A model generated the notes under the pieces. It saw only the letters and a list, made by a program, of their open reading frames with translations. It was not told where the DNA came from and did no database searches. Source: Listeria booriae (lineage in GTDB: Bacteria; Bacillota; Bacilli; Lactobacillales; Listeriaceae). From it: a stretch of 64,000 bases of DNA. Positions 29,595 through 38,900 of this stretch are shown here, piece after piece. Both the position numbers and the translations under genes were made by a program. Within the stretch, counting starts at the first letter, position 1; every line of letters starts with the position of its first letter. The stretch is from assembly GCF_000766865.1 (NCBI RefSeq), contig NZ_JNFA01000031.1:62001-126000 (forward strand), written 5' to 3'.

Positions 29595-30338
29595 ATGATG
29601 AAAGTGATTTTTAATGCGGATGATTTTGGTTTATCTAAAGGTGTTGTCTATGGAATTCTAGAAGCGTACAAACATGGTGTCGTGAAATCAACGACGATGC
29701 TTGCGAATTCCCCTGCTTTTGATTTAGGTGTAGAAGTGGCGAAAGAAAATCCAGGACTCGATATTGGCGCCCATTTAACGCTAACATTCGGTAGCCCGAT
29801 TTTAAAAGACGTGCCTACATTAACAGCGCCATCTGGTAAGTTCCTAGCACAAGATGTTTTGCGTGCTTCAGGCGACAAGCTTGATTTTGATGAAGTAGAA
29901 CGTGAATTCACCGCGCAAATTGAAAAAATTCTAGGGGCTGGTCTTTCCATCTCACATTTTGACACGCATCATTTAATCGAACCAATCGTGCTTCCTGTTA
30001 TTCAAAAATTAGCAAAGAAATACGGCGTCGGTATGCGTCGGTCTGTACACGATGCAGATTATACTGGCATTCCAACAACGGATCGTTTTGCAGACGAGTT
30101 TTACGCAGAAGGTATTAACGCAGAAGTTGTTAAACAAGTCATTACCAAACATAAAGACGATACGAAAACATTAGAGTTCATGTGTCATCCAGCTTTCATT
30201 GACGAAACATTGTTATCTCTAAGTTCGTATTCTGATTATCGCATTAAAGAGCTGACATTCCTTACATCAGATGAGGTAGTAGAAGCCTTGCAATCAGTTG
30301 GCGCAGAAGTAGCTAGCTTTAAAGAGGTTATGAAATAA
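29595..30338 (+). CDS. ChbG/YdjC-family carbohydrate deacetylase
   Basis: A 247-residue metal-dependent deacetylase. VIFNADDFGLSKGVVYGI has the Asp-Asp metal motif of the YdjC/ChbG family, LDIGAHLTLTFG near residue 55 and ISHFDTHHLIEP near residue 120 supply His ligands, and EFMCHPAF near residue 195 completes the set. The family removes acetyl groups from chitobiose-phosphate-like substrates; the natural substrate here is unknown. Located between ispE and purR, following ispE closely, so probably co-transcribed. ATG 29598 is an equally good start. Confidence 0.88.
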   Translation: MMKVIFNADDFGLSKGVVYGILEAYKHGVVKSTTMLANSPAFDLGVEVAKENPGLDIGAHLTLTFGSPILKDVPTLTAPSGKFLAQDVLRASGDKLDFDEVEREFTAQIEKILGAGLSISHFDTHHLIEPIVLPVIQKLAKKYGVGMRRSVHDADYTGIPTTDRFADEFYAEGINAEVVKQVITKHKDDTKTLEFMCHPAFIDETLLSLSSYSDYRIKELTFLTSDEVVEALQSVGAEVASFKEVMK

Positions 30339-30488
30339 AGCGATTCAAACCAAGCCGCGCATGAATAAATAGTTTATCGCTATCTTTTCCAGCCAAAAAT
30401 CTTTATAATAGACTTAAACACGTACAAAAAAAGGGAATCATGTTATATTGTTTGGAAAAGCATCTTTAAAAAGAGGAGAAGAAGTGCA

Positions 30489-31316
30489 ATGAAAATTCGG
30501 CGTAGCGAACGTTTAATTGATATGACACAGTTTTTGCTAAGTCATCCACGTAAATTAGTCCCATTAACGTTATTTGCAGAACGTTATGGTTCAGCGAAAT
30601 CGTCTATTAGTGAGGATTTAGTTATTATAAAGAAAACATTTGAAGATAGAGGCATCGGTACGCTTGAGACAGTTCCAGGCGCTGCTGGTGGCGTGAAATA
30701 CATTTCGATTGCGGATAACGCAGATGTGCTAGATTTTGTTCAAACGCTTTGTAATCGCATCGCTGAGCCTAATCGTCTTTTGCCTGGTGGTTATTTGTAT
30801 TTATCTGACTTACTAGGGGAACCAGTGACGCTCAGCCATATCGGCAAAATTTTAGCGACGAAGTTCAATAAACAACCAATCGATGCTATCATGACTGTGG
30901 CGACGAAAGGCATTCCGATTGCCCAAGCTGTGGCAGAACATCTGAATGTCCCATTTGTTATCGTTCGTCGTGACAGCAAAGTAACAGAAGGTTCGACGGT
31001 AAGCATCAATTATGTCTCTGGTTCCAGCAAACGAATCGAGAAAATGGAGCTTTCCAAACGCAGCCTGCCAGAAGGTTCGAATGTGGTCATTGTCGATGAC
31101 TTCATGAAAGCCGGCGGAACCATTAACGGCATGAAGAACTTGCTTGAGGAGTTCAATGCGAACCTAGTTGGCATCGGCGTCCTTGTCGAATCAGAATACG
31201 CCGAAGAACGCCTTGTAGACGATTACATTTCTTTAGTCAAAATCAAGAATGTCAACGTTAAAGAAAAACAAATTCAAGTCGTCGAAGGCAATTATTTTCA
31301 ATACCCAAGTGAATAA
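30489..31316 (+). CDS. purR: purine operon repressor PurR
   Basis: A 275-residue Bacillus-type PurR. The N-terminal winged helix (RRSERLIDMTQFLLSHPRKL to SSISEDLVII) is followed by a phosphoribosyltransferase-like domain with the PRPP loop VVIVDDFMKAGGTINGM (residues about 200-216). It represses purine synthesis genes and is released by PRPP. ATG 30489 follows AGAGGAGAAG. Own promoter region of 150 bp precedes it. It may also connect to the allantoin cluster upstream, but I found no clear PurBox there. Confidence 0.95.
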   Translation: MKIRRSERLIDMTQFLLSHPRKLVPLTLFAERYGSAKSSISEDLVIIKKTFEDRGIGTLETVPGAAGGVKYISIADNADVLDFVQTLCNRIAEPNRLLPGGYLYLSDLLGEPVTLSHIGKILATKFNKQPIDAIMTVATKGIPIAQAVAEHLNVPFVIVRRDSKVTEGSTVSINYVSGSSKRIEKMELSKRSLPEGSNVVIVDDFMKAGGTINGMKNLLEEFNANLVGIGVLVESEYAEERLVDDYISLVKIKNVNVKEKQIQVVEGNYFQYPSE

Positions 31317-31319
31317 AAT

Positions 31320-31378
31320 AGAAACTGGAATCCATGAGTAGCAATTGCGATGCGCTCTACGGGTTTCAGTTTTTTTAT
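31320..31378 (+). terminator. probable terminator after purR
   Basis: GAAAC (31321-31325) and GTTTC (31363-31367) with an inner AGC/GCT stem, followed by TTTTTTT. Stem pairing is imperfect. Confidence 0.55.
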
Positions 31379-31575
31379 GAATAGATTATGAATGAATAAA
31401 TAAGACTTCCGTATGACTGGTTTTATTTTGATTTGTGCTACAATAAGAACTTATAGAAAGGAAGCGAACAGTTTAGTTAGTGAAGTTTTTTTGTTTGCGG
31501 ACTTTTTGTATGATTGGTTACCTACATAATAAGGCAACTAACACATTATTACTGAATTTGGAAGGGGCAATACAC

Positions 31576-32253
31576 ATGAAGAAGTGGGTTAAATGGTTGA
31601 TTGCGATCGTTATCATTGCAGTCATTGTCGTTGGAGCAGTCCTATTTTTGGGCAATAAATCGGGTTCTGACACGGCAGCAACGAAAGATCTTGTAACAAC
31701 GAAAGTGAAACAAGGCGATTTAAAAATTAACGCGACAGCAACAGGCGCAATTGTTCCACAAGATCAAAAAGCACCTGATTATGATGAGTTAGAACTACAA
31801 GTACAAATGGACGAGCTTGACGTTCCGAATGTAAAGAAAGATCAAGAAGCAAAAATCTCAGTAACTGCACTACCAGACAAGACGTTCATCGGTAAAGTTA
31901 AAGAAATTGCTGAACAAGGAACAGTGATGAACGGCGTATCTTCATTCTTAGTAACAATTTCTATCGATGACACAACTGGTTTGAAATCTGGCATGACAGC
32001 CGACGCTTCCATTCTTGTAAAAGAAAAGACAGACGCGTTATACGTTCCAGTCGAAGCTGTACAAAAAAATGACGACGATAAATATTACGTACTCGTTCCT
32101 AAAAAAGGCAAGAACAACACAACAAAAGAAGTAAAACAATACGTAACAATTGGACTTCATAATGAGGACAACATGGAAATCACCAAAGGTCTAGAAAAAG
32201 GCGATGAAGTTATCCTACCAACGAAAACAACGTCGTCACAACCAGGATTTTAA
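31576..32253 (+). CDS. efflux RND/MacA-like periplasmic adaptor subunit
   Basis: A 225-residue membrane-fusion type adaptor. The frame is open from 31480, but ATG 31576 is chosen: GGAAGGGG lies 8 bp upstream and the protein then begins with a clean signal anchor (KKWVKWLIAIVIIAVIVVGAVLF). The body has the barrel segment TALPDKTFIGKVKEIAEQG and the C-terminal DEVILPTK. It forms a MacAB-like trio with the following ATPase and permease. The N-terminal hairpin/lipoyl part is shortened compared with MacA. Substrate unknown; antimicrobial peptides or lipids are typical. Confidence 0.83.
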   Translation: MKKWVKWLIAIVIIAVIVVGAVLFLGNKSGSDTAATKDLVTTKVKQGDLKINATATGAIVPQDQKAPDYDELELQVQMDELDVPNVKKDQEAKISVTALPDKTFIGKVKEIAEQGTVMNGVSSFLVTISIDDTTGLKSGMTADASILVKEKTDALYVPVEAVQKNDDDKYYVLVPKKGKNNTTKEVKQYVTIGLHNEDNMEITKGLEKGDEVILPTKTTSSQPGF

Positions 32254-32282
32254 TGCCTAGACGAAACAAGGAGGTGAATAGC

Positions 32283-32972
32283 ATGACGAGTCCACTTATA
32301 GATATGAGAAACTTAACGAAAACATATACACTTGGCGGTGAAACATTTAAAGCACTTGATAATGTGACATTAGCCGTTGAACAGGGCGAATTTTTAGCGA
32401 TTGTTGGTCCGTCTGGTTCTGGTAAGTCAACCTTGATGAACATGATTGGTTGTTTAGACGTTCCAGATTCTGGCGAGTATCACTTGGACGGTGTCGATGT
32501 GGCAACGCTAAATGATAACAAACTATCCGCTATTCGCAATAAGAAAATCGGTTTTATTTTTCAACAGTTCAACTTACTGACGAAACTTTCTGCTTTTGAG
32601 AACGTCGAACTGCCGCTGATTTATGGCGGGATGAGCGTCTCAAAACGAGAAGAAATCGCATTAGATTGTTTAAATAAAGTAGGCTTGCTAGAGAAGAAAC
32701 GGAATTTACCAACGCAATTGTCAGGTGGTCAACAACAACGTGTTGCTATCGCTCGGGCGCTTGCGGCGAATCCACAAATTCTACTAGCCGATGAACCGAC
32801 TGGCGCGCTCGATTCCAAAACAGGAAAAGAAGTCATGTCGATTTTGCAAGAATTGAATCGTGCTGGAAATACAATCGTGATGATTACGCATGATTTGGAT
32901 ATTGCAAATTACGGAACACGAACAATCCGCATCCAAGACGGTCAACTTTTTCATGAGGGGGTTAAACAATGA
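32283..32972 (+). CDS. ABC transporter ATPase (LolD/MacB type)
   Basis: A 229-residue ATPase: Walker A GPSGSGKST, signature LSGGQQQRVAIARAL, Walker B ILLADEPTGALDS, typical of LolD/FtsE-like ATPases of peptide/lipid exporters. Start ATG 32283 has AAGGAGGTG 7 bp upstream; an earlier ATG at 32253 overlaps the previous stop and lacks a proper site. It overlaps the permease gene by 4 bp. Confidence 0.94.
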   Translation: MTSPLIDMRNLTKTYTLGGETFKALDNVTLAVEQGEFLAIVGPSGSGKSTLMNMIGCLDVPDSGEYHLDGVDVATLNDNKLSAIRNKKIGFIFQQFNLLTKLSAFENVELPLIYGGMSVSKREEIALDCLNKVGLLEKKRNLPTQLSGGQQQRVAIARALAANPQILLADEPTGALDSKTGKEVMSILQELNRAGNTIVMITHDLDIANYGTRTIRIQDGQLFHEGVKQ

Positions 32973-34162
32973 TCCTTCAAAGTATGAAGATGGCTTGGAA
33001 ACAGCTAAAAACAAGTAAAATGAGATCGTTCCTAACCATGCTAGGCATCATTATCGGGGTTTCTTCGGTAATTCTACTAGTATCACTAGGAAAAGGCGTG
33101 ACGGAGCAAGTAAACAGCCAGATGGGCGACCTAGGCTCTAACCTAATCACTGTCATGAACAGCTCCACAAATCCAAACGACAAATTCACCTACGATGATG
33201 TCATGAAATACAAAAATATCGATGGCGTTAAAAGCGTATCACCAGAAATTTCAGGCCAAGTCAAAGCTACGTATGATTACAAATCCAAAGACCTGAAAGT
33301 AGTTGGAACAAACGAGCAATATAAAGACGCCCGTGGCTTGAAATTAGATAACGGTCGGTTCCTGCTTCCCATTGACGTAGAATACGGACAAAAAGTAGCC
33401 GTAATCGGACCAAACGTAGCAAGCGATTTATTCGGCTTCTCCAATCCAATCGGGGAATACGTCCGAATTGATGGCATGCCGTATAAAGTTGTCGGAGTTC
33501 TTGAGGAAAAAGGAAATTCGATGATGGGCTCAAGCGACGATCAAATTTTCATCCCCTTATCTGCAGCCCAGCGTATGTTAAAAGACACCAACGTTCGAAC
33601 TTTGTACGTGGAAACAGATACAGCAGATGATGTGGACCGTGTAGTCAATACATTAGAATCACGACTTTCGATTCAATTCGATTATACAGCTTCGGATTCA
33701 TCAAGCGGCGAAACAGCCCCATATCAAGTTATTAACCAACAAGAGATTTTAAGTGCCTTCAATACGATCAGTTCAACATTAACGACAGCATTAGGCGCTA
33801 TCGCAGGAATCTCCCTTGTCGTTGGTGGCATTGGAATCATGAATATTATGTTGGTTTCCGTATCCGAACGAACAAGAGAAATTGGTATCCGTAAAGCATT
33901 AGGTGCGAAGAAACGCGATATTTTGACACAATTCCTAATAGAATCTATCGTTATAAGTGTTGTAGGTGGCCTGATAGGTATTGCTATCGGTGTATCCGGC
34001 GCACTCGCGTTTAGCTCTTTTGCAGGAATAGCATCCGGAATTGCAGCAAGCACAATTATAGGCGCATTCCTATTCTCCATGTTAATTGGTGTTATTTTTG
34101 GAATTATGCCAGCGAATAAAGCTTCAAAATTACGTCCAATTGATGCATTACGATCTGAATAA
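32969..34162 (+). CDS. MacB/FtsX-type ABC transporter permease
   Basis: A 397-residue permease. One membrane segment at the N-terminus (SFLTMLGIIIGVSSVILLVSLG), a large extracellular MacB-PCD domain (residues about 45-240), then three membrane segments from residue 270 onward. SERTREIGIRKALGAKKRDIL is the coupling segment of MacB-type permeases. Overlaps the ATPase gene and ends at a strong terminator. Confidence 0.92.
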   Translation: MILQSMKMAWKQLKTSKMRSFLTMLGIIIGVSSVILLVSLGKGVTEQVNSQMGDLGSNLITVMNSSTNPNDKFTYDDVMKYKNIDGVKSVSPEISGQVKATYDYKSKDLKVVGTNEQYKDARGLKLDNGRFLLPIDVEYGQKVAVIGPNVASDLFGFSNPIGEYVRIDGMPYKVVGVLEEKGNSMMGSSDDQIFIPLSAAQRMLKDTNVRTLYVETDTADDVDRVVNTLESRLSIQFDYTASDSSSGETAPYQVINQQEILSAFNTISSTLTTALGAIAGISLVVGGIGIMNIMLVSVSERTREIGIRKALGAKKRDILTQFLIESIVISVVGGLIGIAIGVSGALAFSSFAGIASGIAASTIIGAFLFSMLIGVIFGIMPANKASKLRPIDALRSE

Positions 34163-34169
34163 CGGCTTT

Positions 34170-34207
34170 AAAAAAGAGGATTTTCTTACATAAATCCTCT
34201 TTTTTTA
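34170..34207 (+). terminator. intrinsic terminator of the efflux operon
   Basis: AAAAAGAGGATTT pairs with AAATCCTCTTTTT across a short loop, with T7 following. Confidence 0.92.
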
Positions 34208-34935
34208 TTATTTAGGCACAAAAAAATGATAAAAAAGTGTGACGTTTTTGTCTAAAAGGCTTTAAAATAGGGATAAAATACTCTGTCATATATTTTTAAT
34301 CTCTTTGTTACAATTACGATAAAAATAATGACGAAATCACTCTATTTATCTGAATTAACTAGCTTCGGAAACAATGAAACCTATTGATATAACTAATTTT
34401 TAAAGTAAAGTTTTCTCTCTGTTTTATTTGTCATAATAGCGCTCGATTTCCCAATAAATTAAAAAAACAGTGTGCAAAAATACCAGTAAAAAACATCACA
34501 ATAGCCCATTTTAGTATACAAAAATAGATATAATATTTATCGTCAAACAATATAAAACAGTTCTTTTTAGCGATTGAAATTATGTTTGTAAATGAGCAAA
34601 AGCATTGTAACAGCAAGTATTGCGAGTATATTTAAGACGCCTGTTTAACGATAGTATACAATAATAAATATGTTAAAAACAATTCGTTTTTGTCAATAAA
34701 AAAGTACATAGAAAACCAATTTTTATATGCGAAGTCACAAAGTTGTCAAATTTAGCTTTTTTTATTATGATGTTGTTAGAGAAAAATTCTGGGCTTTCCT
34801 TTTTGGGAACAAGGAGCGTTACTTCTTGTATGGGAGAAATGTCAGTAGAACAATTCTCTAGTGTTATCTTTATGATGTTGCGTGTGCACTGATTCAACAA
34901 GTAGCATGTCAACAAGAGCTAAGGTGGTGAAGAAA
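34208..34935. other. 728-bp AT-rich gap before spoVG without a convincing gene
   Basis: Very AT-rich. Two minus-strand frames (34431-34616, 34673-34915) lack ribosome-binding sites and family likeness, and I do not call them. The right end must contain the promoter for the first spoVG copy, whose AAGGTGGTGA ribosome-binding site is at 34921-34930. The left part may be a decayed gene or an AbrB/Spo-type control region rich in A/T; I cannot decide. Confidence 0.4.
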
Positions 34936-35247
34936 ATGGAAATTACAGATGTGAGATTACGTCGAGTTGAGACTGATGGAAGAATGAAAGCTATTTCTTC
35001 AATTACGATTGATGGCGAATTCGTAGTACATGATATTCGCGTGATTGATGGTAATGACGGATTATTTGTGGCAATGCCAAGTAAGCGTACTCCAGATGGA
35101 GAGTTTCGCGATATTGCGCACCCAATTAATTCAGATACTCGTGCTAAAATTCAGGACGCTGTTCTAGCTGCTTATGCAGAGGCTGATGAAGTTGTCAGTG
35201 AAAGCGCTGAGGCACCAGCTGAAGCAGAAGAAGGAAATGAAGAATAA
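34936..35247 (+). CDS. spoVG: SpoVG family RNA-binding protein, copy 1
   Basis: A 103-residue Spo[46 protein letters not shown] and [13 protein letters not shown] are family hallmarks, with an acidic Ala/Glu-rich tail. ATG 34936 is preferred over upstream GTG 34882 because of AAGGTGGTGA and the conserved N-terminus. SpoVG proteins of Listeria and Staphylococcus bind RNA/DNA and affect virulence and stress genes. A second copy follows 139 bp downstream. Confidence 0.95.
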   Translation: MEITDVRLRRVETDGRMKAISSITIDGEFVVHDIRVIDGNDGLFVAMPSKRTPDGEFRDIAHPINSDTRAKIQDAVLAAYAEADEVVSESAEAPAEAEEGNEE

Positions 35248-35386
35248 ACACTACTTTTTATAGGCCTGGGTAAAGCTTGTTGTGATGTAGAGGGCTTAAA
35301 GGGAAACCGTGTTTGTCCCAGTAACAAGATGAAAAACCCCAAGATTCTATGAGAAGACAAAAAAATGGGATAAGGAGTGACTAATA

Positions 35387-35701
35387 ATGCAGGTAACTGA
35401 TGTGAGATTACGTCGTGTAGAAACTGATGGAAGAATGAGAGCAATTGCTTCTATAACTTTGGATGAGGAGTTCGTTGTTCACGATATTCGTGTAATTGAC
35501 GGAAACAATGGTTTATTCGTTGCAATGCCAAGTAAACGTGGCGTTGACGGTGAATTCCGTGACATCGCTCACCCAATCAATTCTGACACTCGTGGAAAAA
35601 TCCAAGAAGTAGTGCTAGCTGAATACGTTCGCGTAGGCGAAGAAGAAGCAAGCGCAGTTTCAGAAGATGTTGCAGTGGAAGAAGAAGTAACAGCTGAATA
35701 A
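35387..35701 (+). CDS. spoVG: SpoVG family RNA-binding protein, copy 2
   Basis: A 104-residue paralogue of the preceding protein, nearly identical through residue 85 ([20 protein letters not shown]; the IDGN core has NNGLFV where copy 1 has NDGLFV) but with a different acidic tail. ATAAGGAGTG ribosome-binding site. Tandem spoVG genes also occur in L. monocytogenes upstream of glmU, so the duplication is probably old. A strong terminator follows 13 bp after the stop. Confidence 0.95.
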   Translation: MQVTDVRLRRVETDGRMRAIASITLDEEFVVHDIRVIDGNNGLFVAMPSKRGVDGEFRDIAHPINSDTRGKIQEVVLAEYVRVGEEEASAVSEDVAVEEEVTAE

Positions 35702-35713
35702 TATAAAATATTT

Positions 35714-35742
35714 CAACAACCAGCCATGCGCTGGTTGTTTTT
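35714..35742 (+). terminator. intrinsic terminator of spoVG copy 2
   Basis: AACAACCAG (35715-35723) pairs exactly with CTGGTTGTT (35731-35739), followed by T-rich sequence. Confidence 0.9.
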
Positions 35743-35767
35743 GTTTGAAGACAGATCTTAAGCGATG

Positions 35768-35891
35768 TAAATCGGCGGCAAGCGTTCGTATTTCATGCGT
35801 TTGGCGGACTTCCGGTTCTCACATACGGGGGTATGCTCCGCTTCCGGCTTCCACCAAACGCATGAAATACAAACGCTTTCGCTCGATTTGT
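35768..35891 (+). repeat. 124-bp palindromic intergenic repeat, copy B
   Basis: Same orientation and exactly the same length as the copy at 12541-12664. Here the inner arms are perfectly complementary: GTATTTCATGCGTTTGG against CCAAACGCATGAAATAC. Between the arms CATAC/GTATG closes a second short stem around GGGG. It lies between the spoVG terminator and glmU. The following 310 bp (35892-36203) contain the glmU promoter region with no other feature that I can identify. Confidence 0.8.
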
Positions 35892-36203
35892 TTAAAGCAT
35901 AATGTACGTCTTACCTGATGTGAGTGGTATGGCGCTCTCCGGATTTGTTTTACGGTTAATCGGAGTAAAACATTTAATAAAAGCAAGATTAATTAAAGCG
36001 AAACCCATGTTTTCTTACATATTCTAAACGTCCGAAAAAACCTTCCGATTCTGTCGTTAATTGTTGATTAGGCATTATTCACCAAAACGTTATTTTTTAA
36101 ATTCTAATGTAATTTCTTACTCGGTCTATTTACACCTTGAAAAAAAGCTGTATTTACGGTATTATTCATTATGAAGAATAGTGGATATTGGAGGGTCTTG
36201 TCA

Positions 36204-37577
36204 ATGATGAATAGATATGCAATCGTTTTAGCGGCTGGGCAAGGTACAAGAATGAAATCGAAGCTTTACAAAGTGTTGCATCCCGTATGTGGAAAACCTA
36301 TGGTGGAGCACGTAGTTGATCAAATTAGTCAACTTCAACCTGAGGAAATTGTAACGATTGTTGGGCATGGCGCCGAAGCAGTACAGACCCATTTGAAAGA
36401 TCGAAGCACGTTTGCAGTACAAGAAGAACAACTTGGAACGGCTCACGCTGTATTGCAAGCCAAAATCGCTTTAGGTGATAAAGATGGCTTGACGCTTGTT
36501 GTGTGCGGTGATACGCCGCTTATTCAAGGACATACGATGGAAGCCTTGATGAAATACCATCACGAGAAACGCGCAAAAGCAACGATTTTGACAACAGTTT
36601 TAGATAATCCAACAGGTTACGGACGAATTATCCGTGATGACCTTGGAATCGTTGAAAAAATCGTGGAGCAAAAAGACGCTTCTGAGAAAGAACAACGCGT
36701 CAATGAAATCAACACGGGAACATATTGCTTTGATAATTTAGCCTTGTTCGAAGCTCTAGAGAAAGTTTCCAATGAAAATGCGCAAGGTGAATATTATTTG
36801 CCAGACGTTATCAAAATCTTGAAAGACGAAGACGAAGTTGTTGCGGCTTATCGTATGGAGAATGCTAAAGAATCTCTAGGCGTTAACGATCGCGTAGCTT
36901 TGGCGGAAGCACAAGAAATTATGCGTCACCGTATTAATGAAAAACATATGCGTAATGGCGTAACATTGATTGATCCTGCAAACACTTATATTGATGTAGA
37001 TGTAGAAATCGGTCAAGATACAATCATTGGACCAAATGTCTCCATTCACGGTAAGACGGTTATTGGCGATGATTGCGAAATTACAGGAGCGAGCTTGCTT
37101 GATAATGCGATCCTTGGCGAACGCGTCAAAGTAAGACACTCATCAATTTATGACAGCAAAGTAGGCGATGACGTACAAGTCGGGCCTTATTCACACTTAC
37201 GCCCTGAATCAGAAATCAGCGAAGGCGTTAAAATTGGTAACTTTGTCGAAACGAAAAAAGCAACCATCGGCAAAAACTCTAAGATTCCGCATTTCATCTA
37301 CATGGGTGACGCGGAAATCGGCGAAAACGTCAATATTGGTTGCGGCTCTATCGCAGTCAACTACGACGGCAAAAATAAAGCCAAAACGATTATCGGCGAC
37401 GATGTATTCATCGGCTGTAATTCCAACTTAGTAGCACCAGTCAAAATTGGCGACAAAGCATTTGTAGCAGCAGGTTCAACGATTACAAAAGACGTTCCAG
37501 AAGGCGCACTAGCCATTTCTCGCGTAAAACAAGAAAACAAAGAAGGTTACGCGAAACGACTTAACTTTGGTAAATAG
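36204..37577 (+). CDS. glmU: bifunctional UDP-GlcNAc pyrophosphorylase / GlcN-1-P acetyltransferase
   Basis: Makes UDP-GlcNAc for wall and teichoic acid synthesis. With start ATG 36204 (GGAGGG 8 bp upstream) the protein has 457 residues, the usual size; the frame also opens at 36171 without a good site. N-terminal uridylyltransferase domain: [13 protein letters not shown] and VCGDTPLI. C-terminal left-handed beta-helix acetyltransferase with hexapeptide repeats and [14 protein letters not shown]. Located before prs as in Bacillus and Listeria. Confidence 0.96.
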   Translation: MMNRYAIVLAAGQGTRMKSKLYKVLHPVCGKPMVEHVVDQISQLQPEEIVTIVGHGAEAVQTHLKDRSTFAVQEEQLGTAHAVLQAKIALGDKDGLTLVVCGDTPLIQGHTMEALMKYHHEKRAKATILTTVLDNPTGYGRIIRDDLGIVEKIVEQKDASEKEQRVNEINTGTYCFDNLALFEALEKVSNENAQGEYYLPDVIKILKDEDEVVAAYRMENAKESLGVNDRVALAEAQEIMRHRINEKHMRNGVTLIDPANTYIDVDVEIGQDTIIGPNVSIHGKTVIGDDCEITGASLLDNAILGERVKVRHSSIYDSKVGDDVQVGPYSHLRPESEISEGVKIGNFVETKKATIGKNSKIPHFIYMGDAEIGENVNIGCGSIAVNYDGKNKAKTIIGDDVFIGCNSNLVAPVKIGDKAFVAAGSTITKDVPEGALAISRVKQENKEGYAKRLNFGK

Positions 37578-37685
37578 AAAGATTAATTTTTAATCTTTTG
37601 TATATTGGGGATTTCACTCGAAGTCCCCACCAACTAACATCTTGGTAATTAAAAAAATTATATAAAATCTATGTGGAGGCTGATT

Positions 37686-38642
37686 ATGTCTAACGATTAT
37701 TTTGATCCAAAGTTGAAAATTTTCTCTTTAAATTCTAACAAAGCTTTAGCGGCTGAGGTTGCTGAAGTGGCGGGGATTTCATTAGGGAAGTCCAGTGTGA
37801 CCCATTTTAGTGATGGTGAAATTCAGATTAATATTGAAGAAAGTATCCGTGGTTGTCACGTGTATGTTGTACAGTCCACTGGTTTTCCTGTTAACCAAAA
37901 TCTGATGGAACTTTTGATCATGATTGATGCACTTAAGAGAGCTTCAGCAAAAACGATTAACATTGTGATGCCGTATTATGGTTATGCACGTCAAGATCGT
38001 AAAGCGCGTAGCCGTGAGCCAATCACTGCGAAATTAGTAGCAAACTTGATTGAAAAAGCTGGCGCTACACGCATGATTACGCTTGATCTTCATGCGCCGC
38101 AAATTCAAGGATTTTTCGATATTCCAATCGATCACTTGAATGCTGTTCGCTTGTTGTCTAACTACTTTAGCTCACACCATATTGATGAGGATTTAGTTGT
38201 TGTATCTCCTGATCACGGTGGTGTAACTAGAGCGCGTAAAATGGCGGATCGTTTGAAAGCACCAATCGCTATTATTGATAAACGTCGCCCACGTCCAAAT
38301 GTGGCGGAAGTAATGAATATCGTTGGTAATGTAGATGGTAAAGTGGCTATTTTGATTGACGATATTATTGATACGGCAGGAACAATAACGCTTGCTGCTA
38401 ATGCTTTAATTGAAAGTGGAGCAACAAAGGTGTATGCATGTTGTTCACATCCCGTTCTTTCCGGACCGGCAATTGAGCGCATCAACAATTCTCCAATCGA
38501 GAAACTAATCGTTACGAACTCACTTGTATTACCAGAAGATAAATGGATCGACAAAATTGAGCAATTATCTGTAGGACCGTTACTTGGCGAAGCAATCGTT
38601 CGCGTACACAAGAATGAATCTGTCAGCCCATTGTTTGATTAA
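37686..38642 (+). CDS. prs: ribose-phosphate pyrophosphokinase
   Basis: Synthesises PRPP from ribose 5-phosphate and ATP. With ATG 37686 (TGGAGG 7 bp upstream) it has 318 residues. [35 protein letters not shown] (flexible loop), and the PRPP-binding loop [15 protein letters not shown] are all present. The gene ends in a very strong terminator. In L. monocytogenes the prfA virulence cluster begins right after prs; here it does not. Confidence 0.97.
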   Translation: MSNDYFDPKLKIFSLNSNKALAAEVAEVAGISLGKSSVTHFSDGEIQINIEESIRGCHVYVVQSTGFPVNQNLMELLIMIDALKRASAKTINIVMPYYGYARQDRKARSREPITAKLVANLIEKAGATRMITLDLHAPQIQGFFDIPIDHLNAVRLLSNYFSSHHIDEDLVVVSPDHGGVTRARKMADRLKAPIAIIDKRRPRPNVAEVMNIVGNVDGKVAILIDDIIDTAGTITLAANALIESGATKVYACCSHPVLSGPAIERINNSPIEKLIVTNSLVLPEDKWIDKIEQLSVGPLLGEAIVRVHKNESVSPLFD

Positions 38643-38650
38643 TAATAGGG

Positions 38651-38694
38651 AACAAATAACACAGACGCCTTTTTCGCGCCTGTGTTATTTGTTT
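38651..38694 (+). terminator. strong intrinsic terminator of prs
   Basis: AACAAATAACACAG (38651-38664) is exactly complementary to CTGTGTTATTTGTT (38680-38693). The A-rich left arm means it can also act on the opposite strand. Confidence 0.88.
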
Positions 38695-38728
38695 GGACTG
38701 GAACTTTTCCTATCATCAAAATGTATGG

Positions 38729-38734
38729 TATAAT
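38729..38734 (+). promoter_or_regulatory. extended -10 of the walR operon promoter
   Basis: TGGTATAAT with TATAAT at 38729-38734, 166 bp before the walR start; the -35 is poor. The leader between contains short inverted segments (GCGCT/AGCGC) but no recognised riboswitch. Confidence 0.5.
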
Positions 38735-38900
38735 GGGGAATATGGCGCTCTATCAATCAATAAAGCGCTTATGTGAGAAATAAAGCATTTAAATATCTCA
38801 TAAGATAAGCATTTTTCAGTAACAACGTACGGGTTATTTCTCTAAATAAAATATGTGAGCATCGCAAATACGCGATTTTTAAATGGGAGGACTGGATGAG

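Noticed and set aside
34431-34915. Two minus-strand frames (61 and 80 codons) in the AT-rich gap
   Set aside because: No ribosome-binding site and no recognisable family; such lengths are expected by chance in AT-rich DNA of this size, and the second overlaps the spoVG leader.
38643-38900. PrfA box or other trace of the virulence cluster
   Set aside because: No TTAACA-N2-TGTTAA palindrome and no fragment resembling prfA or plcA was seen.
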